Assembly (NCBI RefSeq): GCF_030348825.1
Contig: NZ_JAUCES010000005.1
Coordinates: forward strand, 3,534,001-3,598,000
Reading direction: 5' to 3'
DNA length: 64,000 nt
Origin: Fictibacillus sp. b24
Lineage (GTDB): Bacteria > Bacillota > Bacilli > Bacillales > Fictibacillaceae
Shown here: piece by piece, positions 41,182-50,405 of the stretch
Layout of the letters: every line of letters starts with the position of its first letter
How positions within the stretch are numbered: position 1 is the first letter of the stretch
Notes under the pieces: model-generated
What the model saw: only the letters and a program-made list of their open reading frames with translations
What the model was told of the DNA's origin: nothing
Database searches by the model: none
Position numbers and translations under genes: made by a program

Positions 41182-42168
41182 CTCGGTCACATCTTCTTCT
41201 CCATTCACTTCAATGTCAGCTTCTTTCGGCCACGTTTTCACATGGTCCGTTTCCAGAATTCCCATTGTAACGTCACCGATATCAGGGTCTTCTAGCAGCG
41301 TATCTCTTACACGGAATTTTATATCATCAGCATCAGCCAGCGTAAATCCTTCTTTTAGCTCGATGTAGCTCTCAACATGATATCTTCGCCCTTCTTGCAG
41401 AATACGCAGTTCCTTAATATCTACAACGTCCTTATCTGAAAGAATCGTCTCTGCAATTCGATCTTCCACCACTTTTGGTGCAGCGACACCGATTAACCCT
41501 CGAGTGTTTTCGATGCCAAGTTTAAACGCTACAACTACAAGCAATATACCAATTAACAGTGTTCCGATTCCGTCCAGAATATAAGCACCCGTTAAGTCTG
41601 CAAGTACGATTGAAATCAGAGCAAGCAATGCACCTGATGTGGCAATTAAATCTTCGTAAAATACTAAGCGGGTTGGCGGTGCAGCCAGGGCAACATTTTT
41701 AAAGGATTCTTTTACGATTCCTAACCCTGTCGCATCACTTCGTGTTTCATGTACGATTTCCTTCATTGCTTTTATTAAAATAAATCCGTCTACCAAGATG
41801 GCTAATACCATGATTCCAATATTTAATAATAGATTTGTAGAAGGATGCGGATCTTGTATGAGCTTCCACCCTTTTAATATCGTTTCGTAAGCCATGATTG
41901 AAACGACGATCACAGCAACCAGTACGAAAAGATTAACAACACGGCCGAAGCCTGACGGAAATTTCTTGGTCGGTTCTTTTTCAGAAAGAGCACTTCCGAA
42001 AAAGACGAATCCCTGGTTTAAGGCATCTGCAGCTGAATGCAGTGTTGTCGCAAACATGGCACCACTTCCACTAACTGCGGCAGCAATTCCTTTAGCGATA
42101 GCGAGTACGGTGTTTCCTAATGCGGCAATTCCAGACGACTTATTTCCTTTTTTAAGTAGATTGATCAA
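41170..42168 (-). CDS. Cation diffusion facilitator family transporter
   Basis: CDF-family proton-coupled metal exporter of 332 aa. Membrane helices run from about 10 to 215. The metal-site residues appear as HSAADALNQ (about 44-52) in helix 2 and in helix 5 (about residues 175-200, ISIVLADLTGAYILDGIGT), although the second site is less canonical than in ZitB-type proteins. A C-terminal cytosolic domain (about 220-310) carries HVESYIELKEG. Metal specificity (zinc, manganese, iron or cobalt) cannot be read off. It is a single-gene unit. Confidence 0.8.
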   Translation of the reverse strand: MINLLKKGNKSSGIAALGNTVLAIAKGIAAAVSGSGAMFATTLHSAADALNQGFVFFGSALSEKEPTKKFPSGFGRVVNLFVLVAVIVVSIMAYETILKGWKLIQDPHPSTNLLLNIGIMVLAILVDGFILIKAMKEIVHETRSDATGLGIVKESFKNVALAAPPTRLVFYEDLIATSGALLALISIVLADLTGAYILDGIGTLLIGILLVVVAFKLGIENTRGLIGVAAPKVVEDRIAETILSDKDVVDIKELRILQEGRRYHVESYIELKEGFTLADADDIKFRVRDTLLEDPDIGDVTMGILETDHVKTWPKEADIEVNGEEDVTEKTR

Positions 42169-42240
42169 AGGTCTGCCTCCACTCCTGTTATGTCTTTTCT
42201 ATAAGAATTCCTGTAATGAAGGTAATTTAAACCCATAAAG

Positions 42241-42270
42241 AAAACAGGCTGTAAAAAACAGCCTGTTTTA
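42241..42270 (-). terminator. Terminator of the AGCS symporter gene
   Basis: AAAACAGGCTGT pairs perfectly with ACAGCCTGTTTT around AAAA. Confidence 0.85.
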
Positions 42271-42277
42271 ACGTCAT

Positions 42278-43756
42278 TTATGATACTTTTTCTTTTGAAT
42301 GGCTAGCAGGTTCTTTATATCCGCCTTCCCAATACTCAGCATTCTTTATGCCAAGTTTTGTAGAATCGAAGACCGGATCGAGTCCAGCTTTTCTCTGCTC
42401 TTCGTAATCTTTTAATACACGAAGTGCTGGCTTTGCCAAAATTAAGATGGCGATCAAGTTCAGCCAAACCATGATACCAAGACCTAGATCTCCTAGTGCC
42501 CAAGCAAGGTCTGCCGTCTTTACAGCTCCATAATACGTTGTTCCCAACAGTACAATCTTCAGCAAGAACATCGGAATTCTGTTATTCCGGCCTCGCATGA
42601 GGTAAGCAATATTCGTTTCTGCAATATAGTAGTAAGCCATAATTGTTGTAAACGCAAAGAAAAATAGTGATACAGCAACAAAGCCAGAACCGAAACCAGG
42701 TAGTACAGATTCAATCGCTTCTTGTGTAAATGCAGTACCTGCTTCAACGTTAGGAATATTCTCAACAATAAACGTTTTATCTGCTTCATTTTGAACATTG
42801 TACATACCTGTAAAAAGAATCATGAATGCCGTAGCTGTACATACAAGCCATGTATCAATATATACAGAAAATGCTTGAACTAAACCTTGTTTCGCAGGGT
42901 GTGACACCTCTGCAGCTGCAGCTGGATGAGGACCAGTACCTTGTCCTGCTTCGTTGGAATAAATACCGCGCTTAACTCCCCACATAATAGCTGAACCAAC
43001 AATTCCGCCAAATGCAGAATCAAATGAGAATGCACTTCTGAAAATAAGAGAAAGCACCTCTGGAACCTGCGGAATATGAAAAGCAACGATAATTAACGAT
43101 ACTAATACATAGCCGATTGCCATGAATGGAACTACGTATTGTGCAACATTTGCAATACGTTTAACACCACCAAAAATAATAGCCGCTAAAATGATAACTA
43201 AGAAAATACCCGTCACAGATGGATTGATGTTAAAAGCATTATCAAGCCCTGCAGCAATGGAGTTTGACTGAATTCCAGGCATTAGTAATGCCATAGCAGC
43301 TAATGCTGAAATGGCGAAAATGATACCGTACCACTTCCAGCCGATTCCTTTTTCAATATAGTAAGCAGGTCCACCACGATACTCTCCATCCTGCTTTACT
43401 TTATATACTTGAGCAAGTGCTGATTCAACAAATGCACTGGACGCACCAATAAATGCAATCATCCACATCCAGAATACTGCACCAGGTCCACCAAAGCCAA
43501 TCGCTGTTGCTGTTCCCGCAATGTTACCTGTTCCTACACGGCCAGAAAGCGCGATCGCTAAAGCCTGGAAAGAGGAAACACCAGCTTTCGAACTTTTACC
43601 TTCCATCATAAGTTTGATCATTTCTTTAAAGTGCCGCACTTGCAAAAATCTAGTTAAAATTGAAAATAATAGCCCTACACCTAAACAAAAATAAATCATC
43701 GGCTGACTCCAAAGAATCGCGACTGCATCTCCTACAAACGTTTCAAAGTTGCTCAA
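42278..43756 (-). CDS. Alanine/glycine:cation symporter (AGCS family)
   Basis: Sodium-coupled amino acid importer of 492 aa with about 11 membrane helices. Family blocks are FQALAIALSGRVGTGNIAGTATAIGFGGPGAVFWMW near residue 63, the GGPAYYIEKG loop, and GVKRGIYSNEAGQGTGPHPAAAAEVSHPAKQG near residue 258, matching B. subtilis AlsT/YrbD-like proteins. Alanine or glycine is the expected substrate; glutamine is possible. The start is TTG with AAGGGGGT 8 nt before. It is monocistronic. Confidence 0.88.
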   Translation of the reverse strand: MSNFETFVGDAVAILWSQPMIYFCLGVGLLFSILTRFLQVRHFKEMIKLMMEGKSSKAGVSSFQALAIALSGRVGTGNIAGTATAIGFGGPGAVFWMWMIAFIGASSAFVESALAQVYKVKQDGEYRGGPAYYIEKGIGWKWYGIIFAISALAAMALLMPGIQSNSIAAGLDNAFNINPSVTGIFLVIILAAIIFGGVKRIANVAQYVVPFMAIGYVLVSLIIVAFHIPQVPEVLSLIFRSAFSFDSAFGGIVGSAIMWGVKRGIYSNEAGQGTGPHPAAAAEVSHPAKQGLVQAFSVYIDTWLVCTATAFMILFTGMYNVQNEADKTFIVENIPNVEAGTAFTQEAIESVLPGFGSGFVAVSLFFFAFTTIMAYYYIAETNIAYLMRGRNNRIPMFLLKIVLLGTTYYGAVKTADLAWALGDLGLGIMVWLNLIAILILAKPALRVLKDYEEQRKAGLDPVFDSTKLGIKNAEYWEGGYKEPASHSKEKVS

Positions 43757-44169
43757 AAACTTTACCCCCTTGTATTTGACTGAAAATTTTATCTATTTTT
43801 AATTATAAAATAAATCATATATGATTACAAATTGTGACAATATATGAACAATTTTATTATCTTATTATGACGTTAGCCTTGGTAAGAAAACAAGATAAAA
43901 TTCTTTCCAGTATGGACATTTGTATCTTTAGTCGTGTACAAGTTACTAGTTGAATCCCAGAATCCAACAAATTAATAGTAGAATGTAAGCAGTAAAGTGA
44001 AAGGGTCTTATAATTCATGCGTTTCGATGTAAATCCATCTAATTTCAGCACGAAAATTACCGTTTTTGTTCCTTAAATTAAAGAGTTGTATGCGCAAGAA
44101 CCAAAATAGGTGTAGCTAAGGCTCTCAGAACGGGTTCCCCTTATACCCTGGCTGGTATAATTATAACTA

Positions 44170-44274
44170 ATTCAAGAAATATTTGATTTAATTCTAGAAA
44201 TATCAGACATAATCCGGCGAGATTTAACTATAATCCAGCGAGTTTTGTCCATATATCGGCGAGTTGATAAATTT
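44170..44274. repeat. 21-bp degenerate tandem repeat array 3
   Basis: Five units with exact 21-bp spacing starting at 44170, 44191, 44212, 44233 and 44254. The unit core is AATCCGGCGAG in the third and AATCCAGCGAG in the fourth; the first two are AATTC-AGAAAT variants. The last unit runs into AAATTTCGACAAAA, similar to the end of array 2. No NERD gene is close to this one. Confidence 0.8.
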
Positions 44275-44375
44275 CGACAAAATCCAACTATCCCAATCCC
44301 AGCCAAATCTAATTAACTTACGCAAAAGCCTTATCATATTTCACAGACAAACTCTTTGCTTTTTAGCAGGCAACA

Positions 44376-44404
44376 AAAAAACCATCCGGTTATCAGATGG
44401 TTTA
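44376..44404 (-). terminator. Terminator of the yjjP-yjjB-like operon
   Basis: AAACCATCTG pairs with CGGATGGTTT around ATAAC, followed by TTTTGTTG on the minus strand. Confidence 0.8.
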
Positions 44405-44427
44405 GCCTATCAACATTCATTACACGT

Positions 44428-44883
44428 TTACTGTGATTTGTTTACAATCGTCTTCAGCTTTGATTTTCGTATGATCTGATTAATAACCTCCGAAAAAACG
44501 AGTCCTATGGCAATAGAGCCTGATATCATAAAAGCCTTTGCTGCTAAATTAATGGCTAAGTTATAATCATTCTGCACAAAGTTTCGCATCGCATTATAGG
44601 CTATACCCCCTGGAACAAGTGGTATTATTCCTGCTACGCTATAAATGATGACAGGTGTTTTATATTTTTTTGCAAAATATTGTGAAGCTATGGCTATTGA
44701 AAACGCCGCAATAACGGTTGCTAATACCATGTCCACCCCATTTGATTCTAAGAGAAAATAAAAGATCCAACCAATCATACCAACTAGTCCGCAATGAAAT
44801 AGTGAGCGTTTAGGCCCGTTAAAAATAATAACAAAAGCCGCCGACGCGATAAAACTTGTAATAATTTGTTCAACAATCGTCAT
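44428..44883 (-). CDS. Threonine/serine exporter family protein, YjjB-like half
   Basis: Membrane protein of 151 aa with four or five helices, equivalent to the C-terminal half of ThrE (ThrE_2 domain). The motif SVAGIIPLVPGGIAYNAMRNFV (about residues 81-102) is the conserved core. It lies 15 nt behind the gene for the other half, so the two make a split exporter like YjjP-YjjB of E. coli (linked to succinate or amino acid export). AAGGAGGAGCG precedes the ATG. Substrate is not predictable. Confidence 0.8.
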   Translation of the reverse strand: MTIVEQIITSFIASAAFVIIFNGPKRSLFHCGLVGMIGWIFYFLLESNGVDMVLATVIAAFSIAIASQYFAKKYKTPVIIYSVAGIIPLVPGGIAYNAMRNFVQNDYNLAINLAAKAFMISGSIAIGLVFSEVINQIIRKSKLKTIVNKSQ

Positions 44884-44898
44884 CGAAAACGCTCCTCC

Positions 44899-45660
44899 TT
44901 AAAAAAATGAAAACATAACTGCGATTCCTGCTCCAATTGCAAAAGCTGTTAAAAACGCATCTGCGCCTTTAGCCAGTCCCGAGATCAGGTGTCCAGCCAT
45001 CAAATCACGAACAGCATTTGTTATGAGCAATCCAGGGACAAGCGGCATTACTGAACCTATAATGATTTTATCAAGTTCTTCGCCAATTCCTGTTGAGACA
45101 AACAAGTGTGCCTGCAGGCCAATTAATAGTGAAGCAGAAAACTCTGAGAAAAATTTAATAGGAACGAGCTGATGAAAATACAAAAGAGATAAGAAACCTA
45201 ATCCCCCTGTAATAAAAGCAGGGACAAAGTCTCCCCAATCCCCCTGAAACATGATTAAGAAACACCCTGAAGAAATGGCTGCAGCTAACACATGAATCCA
45301 GAGTGAATAAGGAGATCCTGATTCACTAATTTTCTTAAGTTCTTTGTACGCTTCTTCGATTGTGTATTCCCCAGCACTTATTTTTCGCGATATTCCGTTA
45401 ACCTGGGCTACTTTCTCTAAGTCTGTTGTACGTTCCACAATTCGAATAAGCTTTGTTTTTGTAGGCTCTGAACCTTCGACTGAAAAAAGTATACCTGTTG
45501 GTGTTACATAAGGATGCGATTGATAAGCACCAAAAGAAGCCGCAATGCGCATCATTGTATCTTCTACACGATATGTCTCCGCTCCACTTTGCAGCATAAT
45601 CTTGCCCGCTAATAGACAAACGGCCATTATGTCATAAGTTTCTTGGTTCTCCATTTCCAT
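44899..45660 (-). CDS. Threonine/serine exporter family protein, YjjP-like half
   Basis: Membrane protein of 253 aa corresponding to the N-terminal half of ThrE (DUF1212/ThrE domain). The cytosolic start holds MLQSGAETYRVEDTMMRIAASFG (about residues 18-40), a family signature. Five helices follow from about residue 120, including IIGSVMPLVPGLLITNAVRDLMAGHLISG, the counterpart of the core motif in the partner. It is first in the two-gene operon; the ATG is at 45658-45660. Confidence 0.82.
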   Translation of the reverse strand: MEMENQETYDIMAVCLLAGKIMLQSGAETYRVEDTMMRIAASFGAYQSHPYVTPTGILFSVEGSEPTKTKLIRIVERTTDLEKVAQVNGISRKISAGEYTIEEAYKELKKISESGSPYSLWIHVLAAAISSGCFLIMFQGDWGDFVPAFITGGLGFLSLLYFHQLVPIKFFSEFSASLLIGLQAHLFVSTGIGEELDKIIIGSVMPLVPGLLITNAVRDLMAGHLISGLAKGADAFLTAFAIGAGIAVMFSFF

Positions 45661-46051
45661 TAAGCATACTCTCCAATTAATTACTTACCATCATTCTATC
45701 CAAAAACGGATAGTTAATATTTTTACAGTTTAACTGATTGTATCTATTTTCGGCAATGGAGTTGAACAAGTTTACAGATGTTACTACAATTGAGCTATGG
45801 ATTAGTCACCATAAACCTCAAATAAGTAACTGAATGGATCCTTTTTTTCTGTCCTCAATTTTTTAGATCCGCTTTTTTCATGCAAAGAAACGGGAAACGA
45901 AGAAAAAATGACTATAGAGAGGCACATAACGATCAGACTTATAATTCCTGAAAAAATCAACATACTTTTCCCTCCTTATCTTCTTACGCAAAGCGTATGG
46001 TATGAAACGCGTTTCAAAGCAAGAAAAACTTTTTCAGAAGCAGGTGAACGC
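45661..46051. other. Divergent intergenic region
   Basis: Holds the start regions of the yjjP-like operon (minus) and the LacI-family gene (plus). Apart from the palindrome at 46003 I see no clear promoter, RNA gene or further reading frame with a ribosome site. Confidence 0.45.
46003..46016. promoter_or_regulatory. LacI-type operator upstream of the regulator gene
   Basis: TGAAACGCGTTTCA is a perfect 14-bp palindrome with the central CG typical of LacI/GalR-family operators. It lies 36 nt before the regulator's start codon, so autoregulation is likely. It could also be read as a degenerate cre. Confidence 0.65.
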
Positions 46052-47014
46052 ATGGCTAATATAAGAGATATTGCTAAAATGGCTGGAGTTTCCGTTACCA
46101 CCGTGTCCCGTGTGATCAACAACCAGCCATATGTTAGTGCTGAAAAAGTCTCGGCTGTTAAAGAAGCAATGAAGAAATACAACTATCATCGAAACATCAA
46201 TGCCGTTCATTTAAGTACAGGGAAAACATTTTTAGTCGGAGTAGTTGTTCCTTTTTCAAACCACCCATACTTTGGACTTTTAATAGAGGGAATAGCAAAC
46301 GCAGCTTTGGCTCACAACTACAAACTCGTTTTGATTCAGACTAACTATGAAAAAAATAAAGAGATAGAAGCCTTAAAGATGCTAGAAGATAAACTAATTG
46401 ATGCACTAGTCATCTGTTCAAGAATTTGTGAGTGGAAAGTCATTGAGGAGTATTCAGAATATGGCCCCATTATTTTATGTGAAGATTCAAGGAATAAAAA
46501 TGTTTCTTCCACATTTGTTGATCATTATAAAAGCTTCAATATAGCCCTTGATTACCTGTACGGGAAAGGGCATAAAAAGATTGGTTACACGATAGGACGT
46601 CAATCAGGAACGAACAGCAGCCAAAGAGATGCTGCGTATAAAGGTTTTTTAGCAAAACACGAATTACTTTATGAACCTAGTTTTGTTTTTTCAGGCAGTT
46701 TTAACGTTGAAGATGGATATAAGATTGTAGAAGAGTTATTACAGATGAAGTACCGTCCCACTGCCTTACTTGTTACAAGTGACCAAGTAGCTGCAGGAAT
46801 CTTAGCAAGCTGCAGAGATCAAAACATACTGGTTCCACAAGAGCTTGCCATTATGAGCTTTGACAACCAGCCCATTTCAAAAGTGATGCACATCACAACA
46901 TTAGAAGTCCCTCTTACACTTGTAGGAGAGAAGCTCTTTAATCAAGCATTAAACGGCGATGAAGTTTCACATGAGGAAATACAGGTGCGTTTGATTGAAA
47001 GAAAGACAGTCTAA
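46052..47014 (+). CDS. LacI-family transcriptional regulator
   Basis: Protein of 320 aa. The N-terminal helix-turn-helix is ANIRDIAKMAGVSVTTVSRVINNQPYVS (residues 2-29), with hinge residues near 50. A periplasmic-binding-protein-like effector domain starts at FLVGVVVPFSNHPYFGLL. The ATG at 46052 is chosen over an upstream ATG at 45908 because the family begins at this point and AGGTGAA precedes it. Effector and targets are unknown: no sugar transport or catabolic genes are adjacent, and the neighbours are an exporter pair and a secretion operon. Confidence 0.85.
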   Translation: MANIRDIAKMAGVSVTTVSRVINNQPYVSAEKVSAVKEAMKKYNYHRNINAVHLSTGKTFLVGVVVPFSNHPYFGLLIEGIANAALAHNYKLVLIQTNYEKNKEIEALKMLEDKLIDALVICSRICEWKVIEEYSEYGPIILCEDSRNKNVSSTFVDHYKSFNIALDYLYGKGHKKIGYTIGRQSGTNSSQRDAAYKGFLAKHELLYEPSFVFSGSFNVEDGYKIVEELLQMKYRPTALLVTSDQVAAGILASCRDQNILVPQELAIMSFDNQPISKVMHITTLEVPLTLVGEKLFNQALNGDEVSHEEIQVRLIERKTV

Positions 47015-47064
47015 TAAAAAAGCTAGTTCTTTAAAGGTTATAAAACCTTAAGAACTAGCTTTTT
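47015..47064. terminator. Bidirectional terminator between the LacI-type gene and the type VII operon
   Basis: AAAAAGCTAGTTCTTTAAAGGTT pairs with AACCTTAAGAACTAGCTTTTT, nearly perfect, with T tracts on both sides. (The two arms are shown separately.). Confidence 0.85.
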
Positions 47065-47065
47065 G

Positions 47066-47569
47066 TTATTGAAGAAGGTTTCCTTCATTTCTTGAGTTTC
47101 TTCTTGTTCCAGTCATGAGTAATACCACCATTACTAGGATACCAAGCACAATTAATATCATATAAATCATAGATATTGATATAACGGAATCACTCAAGCT
47201 TTGTTTATTCTCATTGTCTGCGGATATGGATAGGACATCTTCTTTCTCTTTAGAAAAAAGACCCATCTTTTTAGCTTTAGAAGTAATGCTATTATTGATG
47301 GACGTGACTGTTTGAGAGAAAAGTCCATCTTTTACATCTTCAAACTTGTTTTCCGCGTCCTTGGTAAACGTTAAACCTTTTTGTTCTTCTGGCAATCGTT
47401 GTTTTATATCTGTTAGTGACTCCTTCAAAACAGCATCTTCTTTATTATTGTTTTTTTCATACTGATTTGGAGTTAGTTCATTAATACTTTTACCGGCAAA
47501 AGCAGAGTTAGGTCCTAAGAAGATCAGGGAAACAACTGACATTATTAAAATCTGCTTAATAAGCTTCAT
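47066..47569 (-). CDS. essA: Type VII secretion protein EssA (YueC)
   Basis: Small membrane component of the Firmicutes type VII (Esx/Yuk) machine, 167 aa. An N-terminal hydrophobic segment (about residues 5-25) resembles a signal or anchor and a second helix lies at about 136-158, with an extracellular-looking polar region between. The ATG at 47567-47569 overlaps the end of esaA by 14 nt and has only a weak ribosome site, which suggests translational coupling. Position and layout match yueC at the end of the B. subtilis yuk operon. Confidence 0.78.
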   Translation of the reverse strand: MKLIKQILIMSVVSLIFLGPNSAFAGKSINELTPNQYEKNNNKEDAVLKESLTDIKQRLPEEQKGLTFTKDAENKFEDVKDGLFSQTVTSINNSITSKAKKMGLFSKEKEDVLSISADNENKQSLSDSVISISMIYMILIVLGILVMVVLLMTGTRRNSRNEGNLLQ

Positions 47570-50405
47570 GTGCCTGATCCGTATTATTTTTCTTAGGAGG
47601 CTTTCTCCATAATTGAACAGCATACGGAATCAATGACAGAATAGCAATGAGGCCTATTAAGAAGAAACAACCTATCCGATAATCATTATCCGCTCCATAT
47701 TGAATGGACATGTAGATCGCAGACATTGGATCCTCATATTGGAAGTTAGGTGCGGCTAACGCAAGTAAAGGGCTGACAAAGAATAAAATTAGACCAATAC
47801 TAGCCATCCATCCAACAAATGATCCTATATTAAAGGTTGACCGTACAAGTGTTGATGCAGCCGTTAACAACAGAATAGTAAAGATGGAAAACTGTATGGA
47901 GTCTGTATTAGATAAAGAGTATATTTCTAATCCAAACAAACTAATAACTAGTCCCACGATTAAGTTTAATAGTCCGAAAATAGAGTTTTTCACTAAAAAC
48001 GGGAGTGGACTGAAATAATGACTAAAATAGCCGATTAGTAAACCACTAATTAAGATTACGATCAGAATTACCACTGGCGGAACAGCTTTCACAGCTTCAG
48101 ATTCCAGCTGTGGATTATTACCCGTCACTTTTAACGGATTCGCTAGATATTCATAAACGTAACCGTTACTCTGACCATCTAAATACGTGTTCCCGAGTAC
48201 ATTGAATACATCATCTCGTACTAGTTTTGTAGATGCAACATTTGTGGTCCATTTTTCATTTAACACGGTTGCATCTTTTTGAACACTGTTAACTCTTCCT
48301 TGTAGTTCACCTGTGTAATTTACAACAGACGCTTGTCTTTCCCCTATTGATGCCATTAGATCATTAATCATTGCTACCTCTTGATTAATGCTTTGCTGAT
48401 TTGTAATTAATTGTGAACCTTCACCAGTTGGTAATGGTTCATTAGATTGTAATTCCTGAAGCTTCATTAAAACATTGTTTGCACTTTCTTCAATTGAATA
48501 AATGTTGCCCATCAACTCTTGCTGCTGCTCATCTAGGCTTATTTGATAATCTTGTTTAAAAGTAGAAAAAGAATTCCCTAGACCCTTCATTTCTTGTTGA
48601 GTAACAGGAAACTTAGTTTGAAGTTCATCCCATTTTTCTTTTTCATCCTCACTCACATTTAATGCTTGTTGTACTCGATTGTTTAGATCAGCATTTCCAA
48701 GTACTGTTTCTTTCGTTGAAGCACCAGATCTCTTAAGTACAGACTCGTATTCGGTTAATAACCCATAATAAGAAAGTACACCGTCTAACTTCCCGTCTAC
48801 TAAAGCAGGAGTAAATATTGCAGGATTTAAATTCTTATTAAGATCTAAAAGAACCAACTCCTTAGCACGAATTTCTTCAAATAATTTGGAGTTGTTTTCT
48901 TTTAATTTTTTATTTGCATTCATTAGATTGTTGTTTGATTCTACTAGTTTCTTATTCACCTCTAAAATCTCATTCCGGTTTAATAATAGAGATTCATAGG
49001 CCTGAAGTAATTTATCATATTCTATTTTCCAGCCATCCTGATTCCCTTTATTTTTTATTCTTTCTTTTACTTCATTTAATCGATTGGATAGATTTGTTAA
49101 ATCTTCAATAGATTTAGTTATTATTGGATCTCTAGGTTCTGGAAGTGATTGTAGTACATTAATAATTTGAAGAAATTGCTCACTAATTTCAGTAAGCTTA
49201 TTTAGTTCCTCTTCAAAGCTTGGTGATATTGGGGTTCCTGTATCTATAGGTATATCTGGGTTTGTTGGATTCCCTGGATTTTCTGATTCTCCACCTTCAC
49301 CCGATCCTCCCCCACCTATTCCTGCACGTACTCTACTGATTTCTCCTTCTAACTGAAGGAGTTCTGTTTGTTGCTGTTGCTGAATATAAGCATCTATGAT
49401 GTCATTATGAATGGTGGCCATTTCACTTTTTTGCCGATCTACTTGTTTATAACGTTCATCATTTAAAATTGAAATAGATTGGTTGTTCCCTTCCAACAAT
49501 TCGTTAATCCCCGACATATTAGCTATAAATTTATCGCCCTGCTCACTAAAAACTTGTCTAGATTCACTTTGTCTAGCTGCAAAACTCTCTTTACCTGTAT
49601 TAATGAACATTAGATTTTGCTGTTGTGCTTCACTTAGTAATTTTTGCTGATTCCCCTGGTACTCTTTATATACTTCAACATATTGAACAAAAGATGAGAG
49701 CGTTTGTTCAAACTGTTCTAAATTCCCTGCTCGTTTTGGGGATGTCTCATCCGCCTGCTTCATACTAGACTGAAGCTGCACAAGCATATCTTTCTGTCTT
49801 TGAAGTTCCGCAGCAAGTTCACCAGAACTAGGCTTATAAAAACTAATCATCGTCGTTTGAAATTCAATCTCTTTCTCAAGAATACGATCAAATTCTTTTC
49901 TGACATCCTCCATGTCTTGAGAAACGTAGTTCCAATATAATGATGTCATCTGTTTGTTTAACCGATTACCCGCAAAGTCCAACTCTCGTAATATCTTTTC
50001 TTTATTAACTGCAGTAAGCTGTGATTGAACCGTATATTGAAAGTCAGCTTTAGTCGGCTGAGCCTCATTATAGGTTAGAATATTAGATGTAAAGTTAGAT
50101 GGAATGTAGACAACGGCATCATATTTATTACTTTTTAAGCCGCTATCTGCCGCACTTCTGCTGATTACGGTCCACTTATACTCTGATCCATCTTCCAAAA
50201 TAGCAGGTACTTCCCTGCCTAATTGAAGTGGATTCTCTTCCTCTTCTGAACCAAGATCTTCGTTTACAATGGCTATTGATCGGGTGCCGTTTGCTTTTGC
50301 CTGCATGGGATTATCCCCAATGAAGTGCATAAAGAGCTGGGGAAACACTAGAATAATAGCTATCGCAAGAAACATCTTTATCCCATATTTCCATGAGTTC
50401 GTCAT
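47556..50405 (-). CDS. esaA: Type VII secretion protein EsaA (YueB)
   Basis: Large membrane protein of 949 aa. One N-terminal helix (about 9-29) is followed by an extracellular domain of about 750 residues, mostly coiled coil, and then five or six C-terminal helices (about 770-935). In B. subtilis the homologue YueB is the receptor for phage SPP1. The N-terminal domain resembles Pip/YhgE-type proteins (VNEDLGSEEE, DAVVYIPSNFT). An unusual low-complexity insert, Gly-Ser-rich then Pro-Asn-rich, lies at about residues 360-395. The start overlaps the essC stop by ATGA. Confidence 0.88.
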   Translation of the reverse strand: MTNSWKYGIKMFLAIAIILVFPQLFMHFIGDNPMQAKANGTRSIAIVNEDLGSEEEENPLQLGREVPAILEDGSEYKWTVISRSAADSGLKSNKYDAVVYIPSNFTSNILTYNEAQPTKADFQYTVQSQLTAVNKEKILRELDFAGNRLNKQMTSLYWNYVSQDMEDVRKEFDRILEKEIEFQTTMISFYKPSSGELAAELQRQKDMLVQLQSSMKQADETSPKRAGNLEQFEQTLSSFVQYVEVYKEYQGNQQKLLSEAQQQNLMFINTGKESFAARQSESRQVFSEQGDKFIANMSGINELLEGNNQSISILNDERYKQVDRQKSEMATIHNDIIDAYIQQQQQTELLQLEGEISRVRAGIGGGGSGEGGESENPGNPTNPDIPIDTGTPISPSFEEELNKLTEISEQFLQIINVLQSLPEPRDPIITKSIEDLTNLSNRLNEVKERIKNKGNQDGWKIEYDKLLQAYESLLLNRNEILEVNKKLVESNNNLMNANKKLKENNSKLFEEIRAKELVLLDLNKNLNPAIFTPALVDGKLDGVLSYYGLLTEYESVLKRSGASTKETVLGNADLNNRVQQALNVSEDEKEKWDELQTKFPVTQQEMKGLGNSFSTFKQDYQISLDEQQQELMGNIYSIEESANNVLMKLQELQSNEPLPTGEGSQLITNQQSINQEVAMINDLMASIGERQASVVNYTGELQGRVNSVQKDATVLNEKWTTNVASTKLVRDDVFNVLGNTYLDGQSNGYVYEYLANPLKVTGNNPQLESEAVKAVPPVVILIVILISGLLIGYFSHYFSPLPFLVKNSIFGLLNLIVGLVISLFGLEIYSLSNTDSIQFSIFTILLLTAASTLVRSTFNIGSFVGWMASIGLILFFVSPLLALAAPNFQYEDPMSAIYMSIQYGADNDYRIGCFFLIGLIAILSLIPYAVQLWRKPPKKNNTDQAHEAY

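Larger units (their letters stand above)
43757..44427. other. Long gene-free interval
   Basis: A 670-bp stretch without a supported gene. It holds the AGCS gene's upstream region, tandem repeat array 3 (44170-44274) and the terminator at 44376. Open frames of 60-70 codons here have no ribosome sites or recognisable products. The stretch at 44100-44160 (CCAAAATAGGTG to CTGGCTGG) shows nothing I can interpret. Confidence 0.5.

Noticed and set aside
43857-44051. Minus-strand 64-codon frame in the gene-free interval
   Set aside because: No ribosome site, no hydrophobic segment or motif, and a base composition like the surrounding non-coding DNA.
46003-46016. cre box controlling the LacI-type gene
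   Set aside because: TGAAACGCGTTTCA matches a symmetric LacI-family operator better, and its position next to a LacI-type gene favours autoregulation. A CcpA role is not excluded.
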